From contig NZ_JAABLM010000017.1 of assembly GCF_009915155.1 (NCBI RefSeq), positions 1 through 45,129 on the forward strand: a stretch of DNA of 45,129 nt, read 5' to 3'. The position numbers and the translations under genes are program-made. The DNA comes from Flavobacterium ichthyis. Its GTDB lineage: Bacteria > Bacteroidota > Bacteroidia > Flavobacteriales > Flavobacteriaceae. Shown here piece after piece: positions 10,907 through 20,076 of the stretch (position 1 is the stretch's first letter; every line of letters starts with the position of its first letter). The notes under the pieces were generated by a model. The model saw only the letters and a program-made list of their open reading frames with translations. It did not search any database and was not told the DNA's origin.

Positions 10907-10914
10907 CAATTCGT

Positions 10915-11250
10915 ATGAAAAAAATTTCCATCATAAGTTTGTCCATCGCTGTTGTGCTGCTGTTTACCATAGCATTTCAGGCCATGCACGCTTTTGAGCA
11001 TTCGCATCATCACGATGAAAACAATACGGAAACGGCTCTTCACCTTAAAAAAATTCAAGAAAAGCACCACAACCACGAAAAATGTTTTGTGTGCGAATTT
11101 GCATTTACAAATGCAGCATTGCCACAATTACAAACATTTACCACCATTAGGTTTATTGACATTACCAAACAGCCAAAAATCACACTCCCCGAAAAAATTT
11201 CTACTTTTTCAGGAACCCTTCCCTCCCATCGCGGTCCGCCGTCTTGCTGA
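10915..11250 (+). CDS. Short His-rich membrane protein with CxxC motif (DUF2946-like layout)
   Basis: A 111-residue protein: an N-terminal hydrophobic anchor or uncleaved signal (ISIISLSIAVVLLFTIAF), then a His-rich segment (HAFEHSHHHDE and EKHHNHEK), a CFVCEF motif at about residues 57-62, and a C-terminal SHRGPPSC tail. This order (anchor, His cluster, CxxC, terminal RGPP) resembles DUF2946-type proteins found beside metal transport genes; I cannot confirm family membership by eye. It is the first gene of a receptor locus, 87 bp before the TonB receptor. A smaller-scale paralogue of equal length follows the receptor (13720). A role in binding or passing Zn or Cu in the periplasm is inferred from the His and Cys content. 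Confidence 0.75.
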   Translation: MKKISIISLSIAVVLLFTIAFQAMHAFEHSHHHDENNTETALHLKKIQEKHHNHEKCFVCEFAFTNAALPQLQTFTTIRFIDITKQPKITLPEKISTFSGTLPSHRGPPSC

Positions 11251-11337
11251 TAATTTAATTTTTTTAGAAAAACTTTTTTTACGACAATTCCATATTTGAA
11301 TTTGTCGGCAATTATCATTTTTCAGACCCTGAAAATC

Positions 11338-13716
11338 ATGCGCTTTTTTATTTTTTTAGGTTTCCTTTGCTTAGGAATACCAAGTATTTGTTTTGCACAA
11401 TTTACGTTTTCCGGTATGGTTGTAAACGCACAAAACCAGCCATTACCAGGAAGTATAGTCACGTTTAGTCAATACCAAACGGTTACTGAAACTAACGGAA
11501 AATTCCAGTTTACCAATATTGCTTCAGGAAAATACCGTTTAGAAGTTTCGTTTATCGGCTACCAAAAAAAAGTGCAAAACATTGCCATCAATTCCAATCA
11601 AAATGTAAAAATCGTTTTAACTCCTGAAACAAAAATCCTCGAATCCGTCACAGTTACCGCAGAAAATCAACCGAAACAATTACAGCACAAAACTTCCACC
11701 AGTATTGAGGTTGTAACTGAAAATTTTCTGAAAAAAAATCTCAGCGGAAGCCTCATGCAAACCCTCGAAAGAGTTGGAGGTATCAGCACCATTGCCATAG
11801 GTTCCGGACAATCGAAACCCATCATTCGGGGTTTAGGATTTAACAGAGTGGTCGTGGCGGAAAACGGTGTCAAACACGAAAGCCAACAATGGGGTTCGGA
11901 TCATGGACTGGAAATTGATCAATTTTCGGTCAATAAAATAAAAATTGTCAAAGGACCTTCATCTCTGGCATTTGGTTCAGATGCGATTGGTGGTGTAGTT
12001 GAAATTGAAAAAGCAAAAGCACCAGAAAAAAATACTTTTGGCGGAAATCTTGACCTCACGACCAAAACCAACAATGATTTGTATGGCGGATCTCTAAACC
12101 TTTTCGGTAGAAAAAATTCACTTTTTTTCGATGCCAGGATTACTTCAATGGATTATGCGGATTATAAAGTTCCCGTGGATTTTATCAACATTTATTCGTA
12201 TCAAGCACCACTTTTTAAGAATAGAATGCGAAATACGGCCGGAAAAGAGCTCAATCTCCACTTTAATTTTGGAGTTATGAAAGACAATTTTTCGTCCATT
12301 TTTTATGTGAGTAATTTCAAAATGAAATCTGGACTTTTCGCTAATGCTCACGGCTTGGAACCTCGAAATGTGGACACGGATTTACACGATTTTTCTCCGC
12401 GAGACATTCAAAATCCGTATCAAGATGTGAATCATTTTAAAGTCATTAATCGAACCAAATTTACCTTTGAAAAACACCGTTTAGAACTGGAGTTGGGTTA
12501 CCAAAATAACTTTCGGGAAGAATTTTCCGATTACATTCCGCATGGTTTTATGCCTTCAAATTATCCGGAAAATTTACGGTATCCAGAAACGCTGGAGCGA
12601 GGTTTCAGTAAAAATGTCTATTCGCTTAATGCCAAAGATATTTTTTCGGCTGGAAATCATCAAATCACAATGGGTTTCAACGGCGAACATCAAGATAATA
12701 ATATCGATGGTTGGGGTTTTGTAATCCCAGAATTTGAACAAACTAATGCGGGAATTTTTGCCTTAGATCAGTTTAAAATCAATGAAAAATTATTGGTTAA
12801 TGCAGGTATTCGGTATGATTTTGGGCAAATCACTACCGGAAATTATTTCGATTGGTTTGCTTCGCCAATTAATGATACCGAAGCATTTTTACAACGAGCA
12901 ACCGCCTTGAAACGAAATTTCGGCAATATTTCTTGGGGAATTGGTGCTAATTATAATCTGGAAAATTTTAGCTACAGAATCAACGTAGGTAAAAGTTTTA
13001 GAATGCCGATTGCCAAAGAATTGGCTTCAAATGGTGTCAATTACCATCAATTTAGTTACGAATTAGGAAACGCTAACCTCAACCCAGAAGAAGCGTATCA
13101 ATTTGACTTAGGCTTAACTTTTGAAAAAAATAATTTTTCCGCAGATTTGAGTCCGTTTTTTAATTATTTTACCAATTATATTTACCTCAACCCTACCGCA
13201 AATTTCGATTATTCCTACGGAGCCGGAAACCAGATTTACGAATATACCCAAAGTGAAGTGATGCAATATGGTGCGGAATTGAAGCTGAATTATCGCTTTA
13301 CGCAAAATTATTCCGCAGAAATTATTGGCGAATATATTTATTCCGAACAATTATCTGGCGCAAAAAAGGGATTCACGTTGCCTTTTTCCCCTCCAGCTTC
13401 GGTACTATTTAATTTTTCTTATAACGGAAATTTAGGCAAAAACTTCCCGAATGCCTTTGCCGGAATCGATTTTAAATATGTTGCCGCTCAAAATCTCATC
13501 GTTCCACCTGAAAACAAAACTCCAGATTATCAATTGATTAACCTTCAATTTGGCACCGATTTTTTCTTGTCAAAACAAAAAATAGGCGTTTATTTTCAGG
13601 TTCAAAATTTACTCAACTCGAAGAATTTCAACCATACCAGTTTTTACCGTTTAATCGGTGTTCCCGAACCCGGACGCAATTTTGTAATGAATGTAAAAAT
13701 TCCATTTTTATTTTAA
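11338..13716 (+). CDS. TonB-dependent outer-membrane receptor, probable metal or metallophore uptake
   Basis: A 792-residue protein from the ATG at 11338 (signal peptide MRFFIFLGFLCLGIPSICFA). A TTG at 11296 in the same frame would place 14 extra residues before a normal signal peptide and is rejected. Order: CarboxypepD_reg-like beta-sandwich (about 22-108; FSGMVVNAQNQPLPGSIV), TonB plug (about 120-235; RGLGFNRVVVAENGVK, then GPSSLAFGSDAIGGVVEI), then the 22-strand barrel ending in aromatic FVMNVKIPFLF. The plug sequence QQWGSDHGLEIDQ recalls the 'DHA' region of ZnuD-like zinc receptors. The flanking His-rich/CxxC proteins and downstream His-rich lipoproteins support a metal ligand; zinc or copper is inference. 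Only 3 bp separate its stop from the next gene, so it is cotranscribed. Confidence 0.9.
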   Translation: MRFFIFLGFLCLGIPSICFAQFTFSGMVVNAQNQPLPGSIVTFSQYQTVTETNGKFQFTNIASGKYRLEVSFIGYQKKVQNIAINSNQNVKIVLTPETKILESVTVTAENQPKQLQHKTSTSIEVVTENFLKKNLSGSLMQTLERVGGISTIAIGSGQSKPIIRGLGFNRVVVAENGVKHESQQWGSDHGLEIDQFSVNKIKIVKGPSSLAFGSDAIGGVVEIEKAKAPEKNTFGGNLDLTTKTNNDLYGGSLNLFGRKNSLFFDARITSMDYADYKVPVDFINIYSYQAPLFKNRMRNTAGKELNLHFNFGVMKDNFSSIFYVSNFKMKSGLFANAHGLEPRNVDTDLHDFSPRDIQNPYQDVNHFKVINRTKFTFEKHRLELELGYQNNFREEFSDYIPHGFMPSNYPENLRYPETLERGFSKNVYSLNAKDIFSAGNHQITMGFNGEHQDNNIDGWGFVIPEFEQTNAGIFALDQFKINEKLLVNAGIRYDFGQITTGNYFDWFASPINDTEAFLQRATALKRNFGNISWGIGANYNLENFSYRINVGKSFRMPIAKELASNGVNYHQFSYELGNANLNPEEAYQFDLGLTFEKNNFSADLSPFFNYFTNYIYLNPTANFDYSYGAGNQIYEYTQSEVMQYGAELKLNYRFTQNYSAEIIGEYIYSEQLSGAKKGFTLPFSPPASVLFNFSYNGNLGKNFPNAFAGIDFKYVAAQNLIVPPENKTPDYQLINLQFGTDFFLSKQKIGVYFQVQNLLNSKNFNHTSFYRLIGVPEPGRNFVMNVKIPFLF

Positions 13717-13719
13717 TCG

Positions 13720-14055
13720 ATGATGAAAAAAGTCAACCTGTCTGTTTTTACAGCTGCAATTTTAGCGATACTTGTGATGTTCACGGTTTCGCTGAAACCT
13801 TTGCACGAGTTGACTGTACATCACTTCGAATACAATAAAATTTCCCCTAACAAAACGTTTGTGAGTGAAAAAGAACCGCATTGTCCTATTTGCGAATTGC
13901 AGGTTCATTATTTTGACCAATCATTTTACATTTTTGAACTAAAAAAAATTTCTTCGGAAATAAAAAAATCAATAACCCATTTCCACTTTGAGTATCTTGA
14001 AAAGAATGTTTATGCTAAAAAAGGACGAGCTCCTCCCTTGTTTTTCGACCCTTAG
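13720..14055 (+). CDS. Short membrane protein with CxxC motif, paralogue of the 10915 product
   Basis: A 111-residue product (start at 13720, or Met-2 at 13723). It repeats the plan of the upstream 111-residue protein: hydrophobic anchor (FTAAILAILVMFTVSL), His residues (KPLHELTVHHFEY), a CPICEL motif at about residues 57-62, a further His-containing stretch (THFHFEY), and a terminal GRAPPLFF tail comparable to RGPPS. The level of identity is low, but length, motif position and tail agree. It lies 3 bp behind the receptor and 40 bp before the first DUF4625-like lipoprotein. Role unknown; metal binding or a partner of the receptor is inferred. Confidence 0.75.
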   Translation: MMKKVNLSVFTAAILAILVMFTVSLKPLHELTVHHFEYNKISPNKTFVSEKEPHCPICELQVHYFDQSFYIFELKKISSEIKKSITHFHFEYLEKNVYAKKGRAPPLFFDP

Positions 14056-14095
14056 AAAATTCAATTAAAAAATTCAAAATCTTTATTTATAAAAA

Positions 14096-14851
14096 ATGAA
14101 AAACACCACTAAATTTTTAGGAATATTCGCAGTCGTATTATCAACTTTTTTTGTCTCTTGTAGCAGCGATGACAATAATGATATGATTGCCAACAACATT
14201 GAGATAGATTTAACCGAAGTGGGTTCGGCAAATTCTGGACAAGCCACAGCAGGACAAGATTTACACTTGGAAGGCGAAATTTTGGCAAGTCAAAAAATTG
14301 CTACCGTTGTAGTTGAATTACATCATGAAACGGATACAAATGCTCCGGAAATTACGCAAACTTTCACCAATTATAATGGTCAATTAAATGCTACATTTCA
14401 TGAACATATCTTGATTCCGGCGAATCAACCCGCTGGTCATTACCATTTGCATTTTACAGTTGTGGACCAAAATGGAAACAGCGAAAGTGTAGATCGTGAC
14501 GTAGAAATCATTTCTGCTTCTGCTTTGTTTTCGGTTAATTTAACTGAATTTGGCCATGGAACTCCGGGAAATTATCATGGTCATCCGGGTCAGGATTTGC
14601 ACATTGAAGGCGTTATTACATCAGTTAATCCAATTAGCACAATTTCTATCGAAATGCATCATGAAACTAACGCTTCAGCACCACATATTGAAGCAGTTTA
14701 CACAGATTATGCCGGACAAACAAATGTGAATTTTCACAAACATTTGTTGATCCCTGCTAATCAGCCCACTGGTGATTACCACGTTCATTTCACGGTAAGT
14801 GACAATCAAGGGAACAGCCAGGAATTTGATTACGAATTTACAATTGAATAA
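14096..14851 (+). CDS. Lipoprotein with two His-rich DUF4625-like domains
   Basis: A 251-residue lipoprotein: lipobox ending at Cys22 (FFVSC), then SSDDNND, the Ser/Asp stretch common in surface-directed Bacteroidota lipoproteins. Two tandem copies of an about 105-residue beta-sandwich unit follow (about 35-140 and 144-251). Each has the series QDLHxEG, a HHET motif, an FHxH(I/L)LIPANQP motif and a (H/D)YHxHFTV motif, so the His residues are conserved between copies. This fits DUF4625 and suggests a metal-binding function at the cell surface or in the periplasm. It follows the receptor and both CxxC proteins in the same orientation. Confidence 0.82.
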   Translation: MKNTTKFLGIFAVVLSTFFVSCSSDDNNDMIANNIEIDLTEVGSANSGQATAGQDLHLEGEILASQKIATVVVELHHETDTNAPEITQTFTNYNGQLNATFHEHILIPANQPAGHYHLHFTVVDQNGNSESVDRDVEIISASALFSVNLTEFGHGTPGNYHGHPGQDLHIEGVITSVNPISTISIEMHHETNASAPHIEAVYTDYAGQTNVNFHKHLLIPANQPTGDYHVHFTVSDNQGNSQEFDYEFTIE

Positions 14852-14863
14852 TGTTCAAAATAA

Positions 14864-14905
14864 ATCGGTTGCTGGAAAATTTTCGGCAACCGATATTTTA
14901 AATTT
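14864..14905 (+). terminator. Hairpin between the two DUF4625-like genes
   Basis: ATCGGTTGC (14864-14872) pairs perfectly with GCAACCGAT (14886-14894), with an inner GAAAATTTTC that can extend the stem. A T/A-rich tract follows. It may terminate or attenuate transcription, making the last lipoprotein gene less expressed than the upstream genes. Confidence 0.55.
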
Positions 14906-14917
14906 AAAATTTTAATT

Positions 14918-15391
14918 ATGAAAAAAATAAAAATCTTTTCGGCTTTAATTGCTGCGGTTATTTTAACAAATTGTAGTGGCAATGACGATGCTCAAGACAC
15001 CACAAAACCAGTGATTAATTTAAATATTGAAAGCGGATTTCCTACGAGTTGTGCGGTGGTGCAACGTGGAAGCATTTTTCCGTTTAAAGCCCAATTTTCT
15101 GACAATGACCAATTGGGTTCCTATAGTATTGGGTTCCATTCTAATTTCGACCATCACTCACACGACACTGAAATTGACGCTTGTCCGCTTGATCCGGTTA
15201 AAACTGCTGTAAATGATTGGCGCGAAATTTTTACGTTTGACATTCCAGAAAATCTTCAAGAATATACTGCAACACACAATATTGAAATCCCGGATGACAT
15301 TGACACCGGAGATTACCATGTGGAAATAAAAGTGACGGATGCAAACGGTTGGTCCACTTTGAAAGGAATCAGCATTAAAATTGTTGATTAA
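14918..15391 (+). CDS. Lipoprotein with a single DUF4625-like domain
   Basis: A 157-residue lipoprotein with lipobox Cys19 (VILTNC) followed by SGNDDAQD. One DUF4625-like beta-sandwich covers about residues 30-157, with a His/Asp cluster ([16 protein letters not shown]) and the closing motif [17 protein letters not shown] that parallels the (H/D)YHxHFTV motif of the preceding protein. Two Cys residues (SCAVV and DACPL) could form a disulfide or bind metal. Its position at the end of the receptor locus suggests a substrate- or metal-binding accessory; no enzyme motif was seen. Confidence 0.8.
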   Translation: MKKIKIFSALIAAVILTNCSGNDDAQDTTKPVINLNIESGFPTSCAVVQRGSIFPFKAQFSDNDQLGSYSIGFHSNFDHHSHDTEIDACPLDPVKTAVNDWREIFTFDIPENLQEYTATHNIEIPDDIDTGDYHVEIKVTDANGWSTLKGISIKIVD

Positions 15392-15458
15392 TTTTAAAAA
15401 CGTTTTTTATTTTTCTGAAAGCATATCGTTAAATTTGGTGAAATTTAAAATCAACACA

Positions 15459-17591
15459 ATGAAAAAAGCAGTAATATTAATCATTACCGCAGCTGCATTT
15501 TTATCATGTAAAGAAGAAGTTGTGAAGCAGGAAAAAATAACGCTTAAATATCCGGAAACTAAAAAAGTGGATACGGTTAACAATTATTTTGGAACCGAAA
15601 TCAAAGACCCTTATCGTTGGTTAGAAGACGACAAATCGGACGAAACCGGAGCTTGGGTAAAGGCACAAAACGAGGTGACTTTTGGGTATTTAGAAAAAAT
15701 AAAATATCGAAACGATTTGAAAAAACGTTTGGAAAAATTGTGGAATTACGAAAAAATTTCCGCTCCTTGGAAAGAAGGTGATTTTACTTATTATTTTAAA
15801 AATGACGGTTTGCAAAATCAAGCGGTTTTGTATAGAAAAAACGCCAACGGCAAAGAAGAAATTTTCATCGACCCAAATACATTTTCTAAAGATGGAACCA
15901 CCTCACTTTCTGGAATTGAATTTTCTAAAAATGGTGCCATTGCTGCCTATTCCATTTCCGAAGCTGGAAGTGATTGGAACAAAATTGTGATTATTGATGC
16001 CGTTTCAAAGGAAAAAATAGAAACTGAAATTAATGATGTAAAATTTAGTGGCATCGCTTGGTTTGGCAACGACGGATTTTATTATTCGAGTTATGACAAA
16101 CCGACCGGAAGTCAACTTTCGGCAAAAACCGACCAACATAAATTGTATTACCACAAATTAGGTACTTCGCAAAAAGAGGACAAAGTTATTTTTGGGCAAA
16201 ATGAAAAACGACGTTACGTTGGTGCCGGAGTTACCGAAGACAATCGATATTTAGTAATTTCTGCTGCAAATGCTACTTATGGAAACGAGTTGTATTTAAA
16301 AGATTTATCAGTTCCAAACAGTACAATCGTGAAAGTTGTCGATAATTTTAATAGCGATAATAGCGTAATTGACAATGTTGGCACAAAACTTTACATCAAC
16401 ACCGATTTGAACGCGCCAAATCAACGCATTGTCACGGTTGATGCCACAAATCCTGGTGTTGCCAACTGGAAAGACCTGATTCCTGAAACCGAAAACGTGC
16501 TTTCAGCCAATAAAGGTGGTGGATACATTTTTGCCCATTACATGAAAGATGCCGTTTCGCAAGTGAAACAATACGATTATAATGGGAAATTAGTTCGAGA
16601 GATTAAATTGCCGGGAATTGGTTCTGCTGGTGGTTTTGGAGGCAAAAAAGAAGACAAGGAACTATATTATTCGTTTACCAATTATACCACTCCGGGAACC
16701 ATTTATAAATTTGACCCAAAAAGTGGAAATTCCAACGTTTATGCACAACCGAAAGTAGATTTTAACCCGAACGATTACGAAAGCAAACAGGTTTTTTACG
16801 CTTCGAAAGACGGTACAAAAGTACCGATGATTATTACCTACAAAAAAGGCATAGAATTGAATGGCAAAAACCCAACGATTTTGTATGCTTACGGAGGATT
16901 TAATGTGAGTTTAACGCCAGCTTTTTCAATATCCAATGCCGTTTGGTTAGAGCAAGGTGGTATTTATGCAGTACCCAATATTCGTGGTGGTGGAGAATAT
17001 GGAAAAAAATGGCACGAAGGTGGCATTCAGCAGAAAAAGCAAAATGTTTTTGATGATTTTATCGCTGCCGCAGAATTTTTGATTAAAGAAAAATATACGT
17101 CTTCTGATTATTTAGCGATTAGAGGTGGATCAAACGGTGGCCTTTTAGTTGGAACCGTGATGACGCAAAAACCAGAGTTGATGAAAGTGGCTTTGCCAGC
17201 CGTTGGTGTTTTAGACATGTTAAGATACCATACTTTTACCGCAGGAGCTGGTTGGGCTTATGATTATGGAACTTCTGAAGATTCAAAAGAAATGTTTGAT
17301 TATTTGTTGAAATATTCTCCGGTTCACAACGTAAAACAAGGAGTAAAATATCCTGCAACATTAGTAACTACGGGAGATCACGATGATCGAGTGGTTCCGG
17401 CACATAGTTTTAAATTTGCTGCAGAATTACAAGCGAAACAATCAGGCGACAATCCTGTTTTGATTAGAATTGAAACTAATGCAGGTCACGGAGCTGGAAA
17501 ACCAGTTTCGAAAACCATTGAAGAAATTGCCGATATCATGGCGTTTACGCTGTACAATTTCGGTTATGGAGAATTACCGGTTGAGAAGTGA
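15459..17591 (+). CDS. Prolyl oligopeptidase family serine peptidase (S9A), lipoprotein
   Basis: A 710-residue protein from the ATG at 15459 ([20 protein letters not shown], lipobox Cys17); an upstream non-ATG start is unlikely because it would precede the lipobox. Residues about 40-440 are the seven-bladed propeller (start [18 protein letters not shown].. DPYRWLED). The alpha/beta hydrolase domain follows, with catalytic Ser558 (RGGSNGGLL), Asp642 (GDHDDRVVP) and His677 (NAGHGAGKP). It cleaves short peptides after proline. The lipobox puts it in the periplasm or at the outer membrane, where it would feed peptide use. A separate function from the receptor locus is likely; 67 bp separate them. 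Confidence 0.95.
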   Translation: MKKAVILIITAAAFLSCKEEVVKQEKITLKYPETKKVDTVNNYFGTEIKDPYRWLEDDKSDETGAWVKAQNEVTFGYLEKIKYRNDLKKRLEKLWNYEKISAPWKEGDFTYYFKNDGLQNQAVLYRKNANGKEEIFIDPNTFSKDGTTSLSGIEFSKNGAIAAYSISEAGSDWNKIVIIDAVSKEKIETEINDVKFSGIAWFGNDGFYYSSYDKPTGSQLSAKTDQHKLYYHKLGTSQKEDKVIFGQNEKRRYVGAGVTEDNRYLVISAANATYGNELYLKDLSVPNSTIVKVVDNFNSDNSVIDNVGTKLYINTDLNAPNQRIVTVDATNPGVANWKDLIPETENVLSANKGGGYIFAHYMKDAVSQVKQYDYNGKLVREIKLPGIGSAGGFGGKKEDKELYYSFTNYTTPGTIYKFDPKSGNSNVYAQPKVDFNPNDYESKQVFYASKDGTKVPMIITYKKGIELNGKNPTILYAYGGFNVSLTPAFSISNAVWLEQGGIYAVPNIRGGGEYGKKWHEGGIQQKKQNVFDDFIAAAEFLIKEKYTSSDYLAIRGGSNGGLLVGTVMTQKPELMKVALPAVGVLDMLRYHTFTAGAGWAYDYGTSEDSKEMFDYLLKYSPVHNVKQGVKYPATLVTTGDHDDRVVPAHSFKFAAELQAKQSGDNPVLIRIETNAGHGAGKPVSKTIEEIADIMAFTLYNFGYGELPVEK

Positions 17592-17604
17592 TTCTACAAC
17601 AAAA

Positions 17605-17639
17605 AACAATCCCGATTCAGTTGAGTCGGGATTGTTTTT
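17605..17639 (+). terminator. Rho-independent terminator after the prolyl oligopeptidase gene
   Basis: AACAATCCCGATTC and GAGTCGGGATTGTT form a stem of about 14 bp (one mismatch) around AGTT, followed by TTT. It begins 14 bp after the stop. Confidence 0.88.
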
Positions 17640-17701
17640 ATATTCCGAAACTAATTCTACCTTCGCTCCACCTACTATTTAAACTCAAAATTAAACAAAA
17701 T

Positions 17702-17875
17702 TCTGCGAAAGTCTCCTTACCTCGCAGCAATCAAACTATTTTAAGTTATTGTATTCGATATAAAATATTTTGGAAAACGACTACTGTAATAGTGAAATAA
17801 CAGCATTAATTTCTACAATGATTAAATCTTATCTATGATAAAAATTAGCCTGCAAGGTCAGGAGACTTTCGCAGA
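17702..17875. repeat. MITE-like element with 26-bp terminal inverted repeats
   Basis: The left end begins TCTGCGAAAGTCTCCT (17702-17717) and continues KACCTYGCAG. The right end (17850-17875) is its reverse complement with 2 mismatches in 26. The interior of about 120 bp is AT-rich and has no gene. No target-site duplication was seen. It lies between the peptidase terminator and the abrupt start of the truncated Rhs gene. Confidence 0.6.
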
Positions 17876-17889
17876 GCAAATTGCTATGA

Positions 17890-19560
17890 AAGAAAAATTT
17901 CGGAGAGTGTTGCGAACTTTATAACGGCAACATCGCCGAGACCTTCTGGCGCACCAACAGTGACAACATCAAACGTTCCTATGGTTATCAATACGATGCA
18001 TTAAACAGGCTGAACAAAGCTTTTTACGCTAAAAATAATGGTATTACAAATGCTTATGATGAGGATATTTCTTATGATAAAAATGGGAATATTACCCGGT
18101 TAAACAGAAACGGTGCTAGAGACGCAGCTACAGGCATGATGATTGACGACCTCCAATACGGTTATTCCAACTCCAAACCCAACCAATTAGAGATAGTAGA
18201 TGACAACGCAAGTCCTGAGGGATTTAAACCCGGGCCCAATACAGAAAATCGTTATCATTATGACGATAACGGCAACATGATAAGTGACCAAAACAAAGAC
18301 ATTACAAACATCAGCTACAACCATCTCAACTTACCAATTGCCATCACTTTTGGAAATGGGAATACTATTAAGTATCTTTACGATGCCGCCGGGACGAAGG
18401 TGAGAAAACAAGTAGGTGCCAATGGTGAAGAAACCACAACAGATTATATAACAGGTTATCAATATGTTGATGAAACTTTGCAGTTTTTTCCAACTACCGA
18501 AGGATATGTGAAAGTCATACCTTCAAGAACGGGATTTAGGTATCCTTATGTTTTTAATTATTTAGATCATTTAGGAAATGTAAGGATTTCCTATGGAGCT
18601 GATGGATTGATGCAAACCGCAACAATAATGGAAGAAAACCATTATTATCCGTTTGGGCTTAAACATAAAAATTATAATGTTGAAAAATACAAACACGAGT
18701 TGGACAACGAGTTTTTAATTTTAAACCCAACAGTTTCTACGGGGTATAATTATAAGTTCCAAGGTCAGGAGCGCCAAGACGAGTTGGGGCTTAACTGGGA
18801 CAGCTTTAAGTGGCGTAATTATGACTATGCGATTGGGAGATTTATGAATATTGACCCTTTAGCAGAGGACTATAGCTATCAATCTCCATATGCTTTCGCT
18901 GAAAACAAAGTTATTGACCATTATGAACTTGAAGGGCTTGAGGGTGTTCCAGTAAATCCTATTAATAAATTTGGGAGTTATATAAAAAACAAGTTCGATA
19001 TGGCTGTTTATGAAACTAATAGAGCAGTAAGCAGTGCTGTAAATAGAGTTTCAAATGCAATCAGTAGTTTGGAGATTGAACAAAAAGATGGATATAATTT
19101 ATCTGGAAACAAAAGAGGCGTTGCAGGAAGCACAGGATTCTTCAATGAAGCGAAAGGTGCTATGGCAAGTGGGACTTTAGATGGTGAAACTTTGTCAACT
19201 TTGTCAGACCTTTACGGACCAGATTTTTCTGGAGTTCCAGAAGGAGCGCAATTTCTTGTTGACATATATCAAACTTTCTTTGAAGGTGGTGACAGTAGTT
19301 CTTCTTCAAGTTCTGGAAATAAAAAATCATCGCCGAACCCCAAAGAAAGCATAGGGACAACTTCAGAAAAAAGCGATATAATTGAAGTGAAAATACCTAA
19401 ATCAACATTTTATATTAGCCCTAATTTAAAATCAGCGAATCATCATTTCAAAGATACTACTGTTAAGAAAATTGATTCAGCCAAAGTAGTTAATGATGCT
19501 AAAAGTAAACAAAATGAAGATGTTAAAAAATTTAATAAAAAGAATGGAACGAATTTTTAA
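17890..19560 (+). pseudogene. 5'-truncated Rhs/YD-repeat protein with variable C-terminus
   Basis: The frame is open from 17890 to 19560, while the first ATG is at 18136 (474 residues). Rhs-like sequence already begins near 17905 (LYNGNIAETFWRTNSDN, then YGYQYDALNRL), so the gene has lost its long 5' part, including signal sequence and most YD repeats. YD-type units run to about residue 200 of the 474. The Rhs core is at about 203-268 (YKFQGQERQDELGLNW, GRFMNIDPLAEDY, SPYAFAENKVIDHYELEG). The remaining 205 residues are a polymorphic-toxin-type tail with a SSSSSSSG linker (about 385-393) and a basic end (KKFNKKNGTNF); no toxin family is recognised. It overlaps the next gene by 17 bp, as in toxin-immunity pairs. 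Without the 5' end it is probably a silent cassette. Confidence 0.8.
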
Positions 19561-20044
19561 GATAACTAAGTGTTTTTTAATTGCTCTAATTTTAATTTCT
19601 TGTCATACTAGTGGAAAAAAGGATTCAACTGAAATACATGAGGAGCATTTAAATAACAGTAAAATTTTATCGCATACTTTTCCAGATACTGTGAAAATAA
19701 ATAAAGTTATTGAGGGTAGTCTACAATACGATGTTAACAATATCGGTTTTGACTCCGATTCGATAAGCAGTAGATTCTTAGAACTTCTGTTATCGACAAG
19801 TATTAATAAAGAATTAGCAGATTACAAGGATATTGACAGAAATCGTTTATTATCATTTGTTGATTCATTATCTGTCGGTAAATTTAAGTTTTATGCTGTT
19901 TTTGAAAAAAAAGGACAACAAACTCTTAACATAGCTATACGTGACTATATGTATTTAAAGCCAGATAAAAATACACCTTTAGATGAAGTAAAGTTAAGAA
20001 CTAGTGATTGTCTATTTTCGAAAGAAGTTTATGTAATTGATTAA
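19544..20044 (+). CDS. Small lipoprotein, candidate immunity protein for the Rhs C-terminus
   Basis: A 166-residue protein from the ATG at 19544, which gives a proper lipoprotein signal (MERIFKITKCFLIALILISC, lipobox Cys20); a longer frame from 19493 would bury it. The mature part has a VDSLSVGKFKFYAVFEKK stretch and ends in acidic and polar residues. I know no family for it. Its start lies inside the end of the Rhs frame, the usual place for an immunity gene. A lipoprotein immunity factor would mean the toxin acts in the periplasm or envelope (inference). Confidence 0.65.
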   Translation: MERIFKITKCFLIALILISCHTSGKKDSTEIHEEHLNNSKILSHTFPDTVKINKVIEGSLQYDVNNIGFDSDSISSRFLELLLSTSINKELADYKDIDRNRLLSFVDSLSVGKFKFYAVFEKKGQQTLNIAIRDYMYLKPDKNTPLDEVKLRTSDCLFSKEVYVID

Positions 20045-20076
20045 TGTATGTCTGTAAAATTTAGTAATTTCCACAA

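Noticed and set aside
10663..10914. Search for a Zur or Fur operator before the metal-related locus
   Set aside because: The only strong palindrome (CCGAAGCTTCGG) belongs to the dispersed repeat, not to a metal regulator site.
11296..11337. TTG start for the receptor gene
   Set aside because: It would place 14 residues before a normal signal peptide; ATG at 11338 is preferred.
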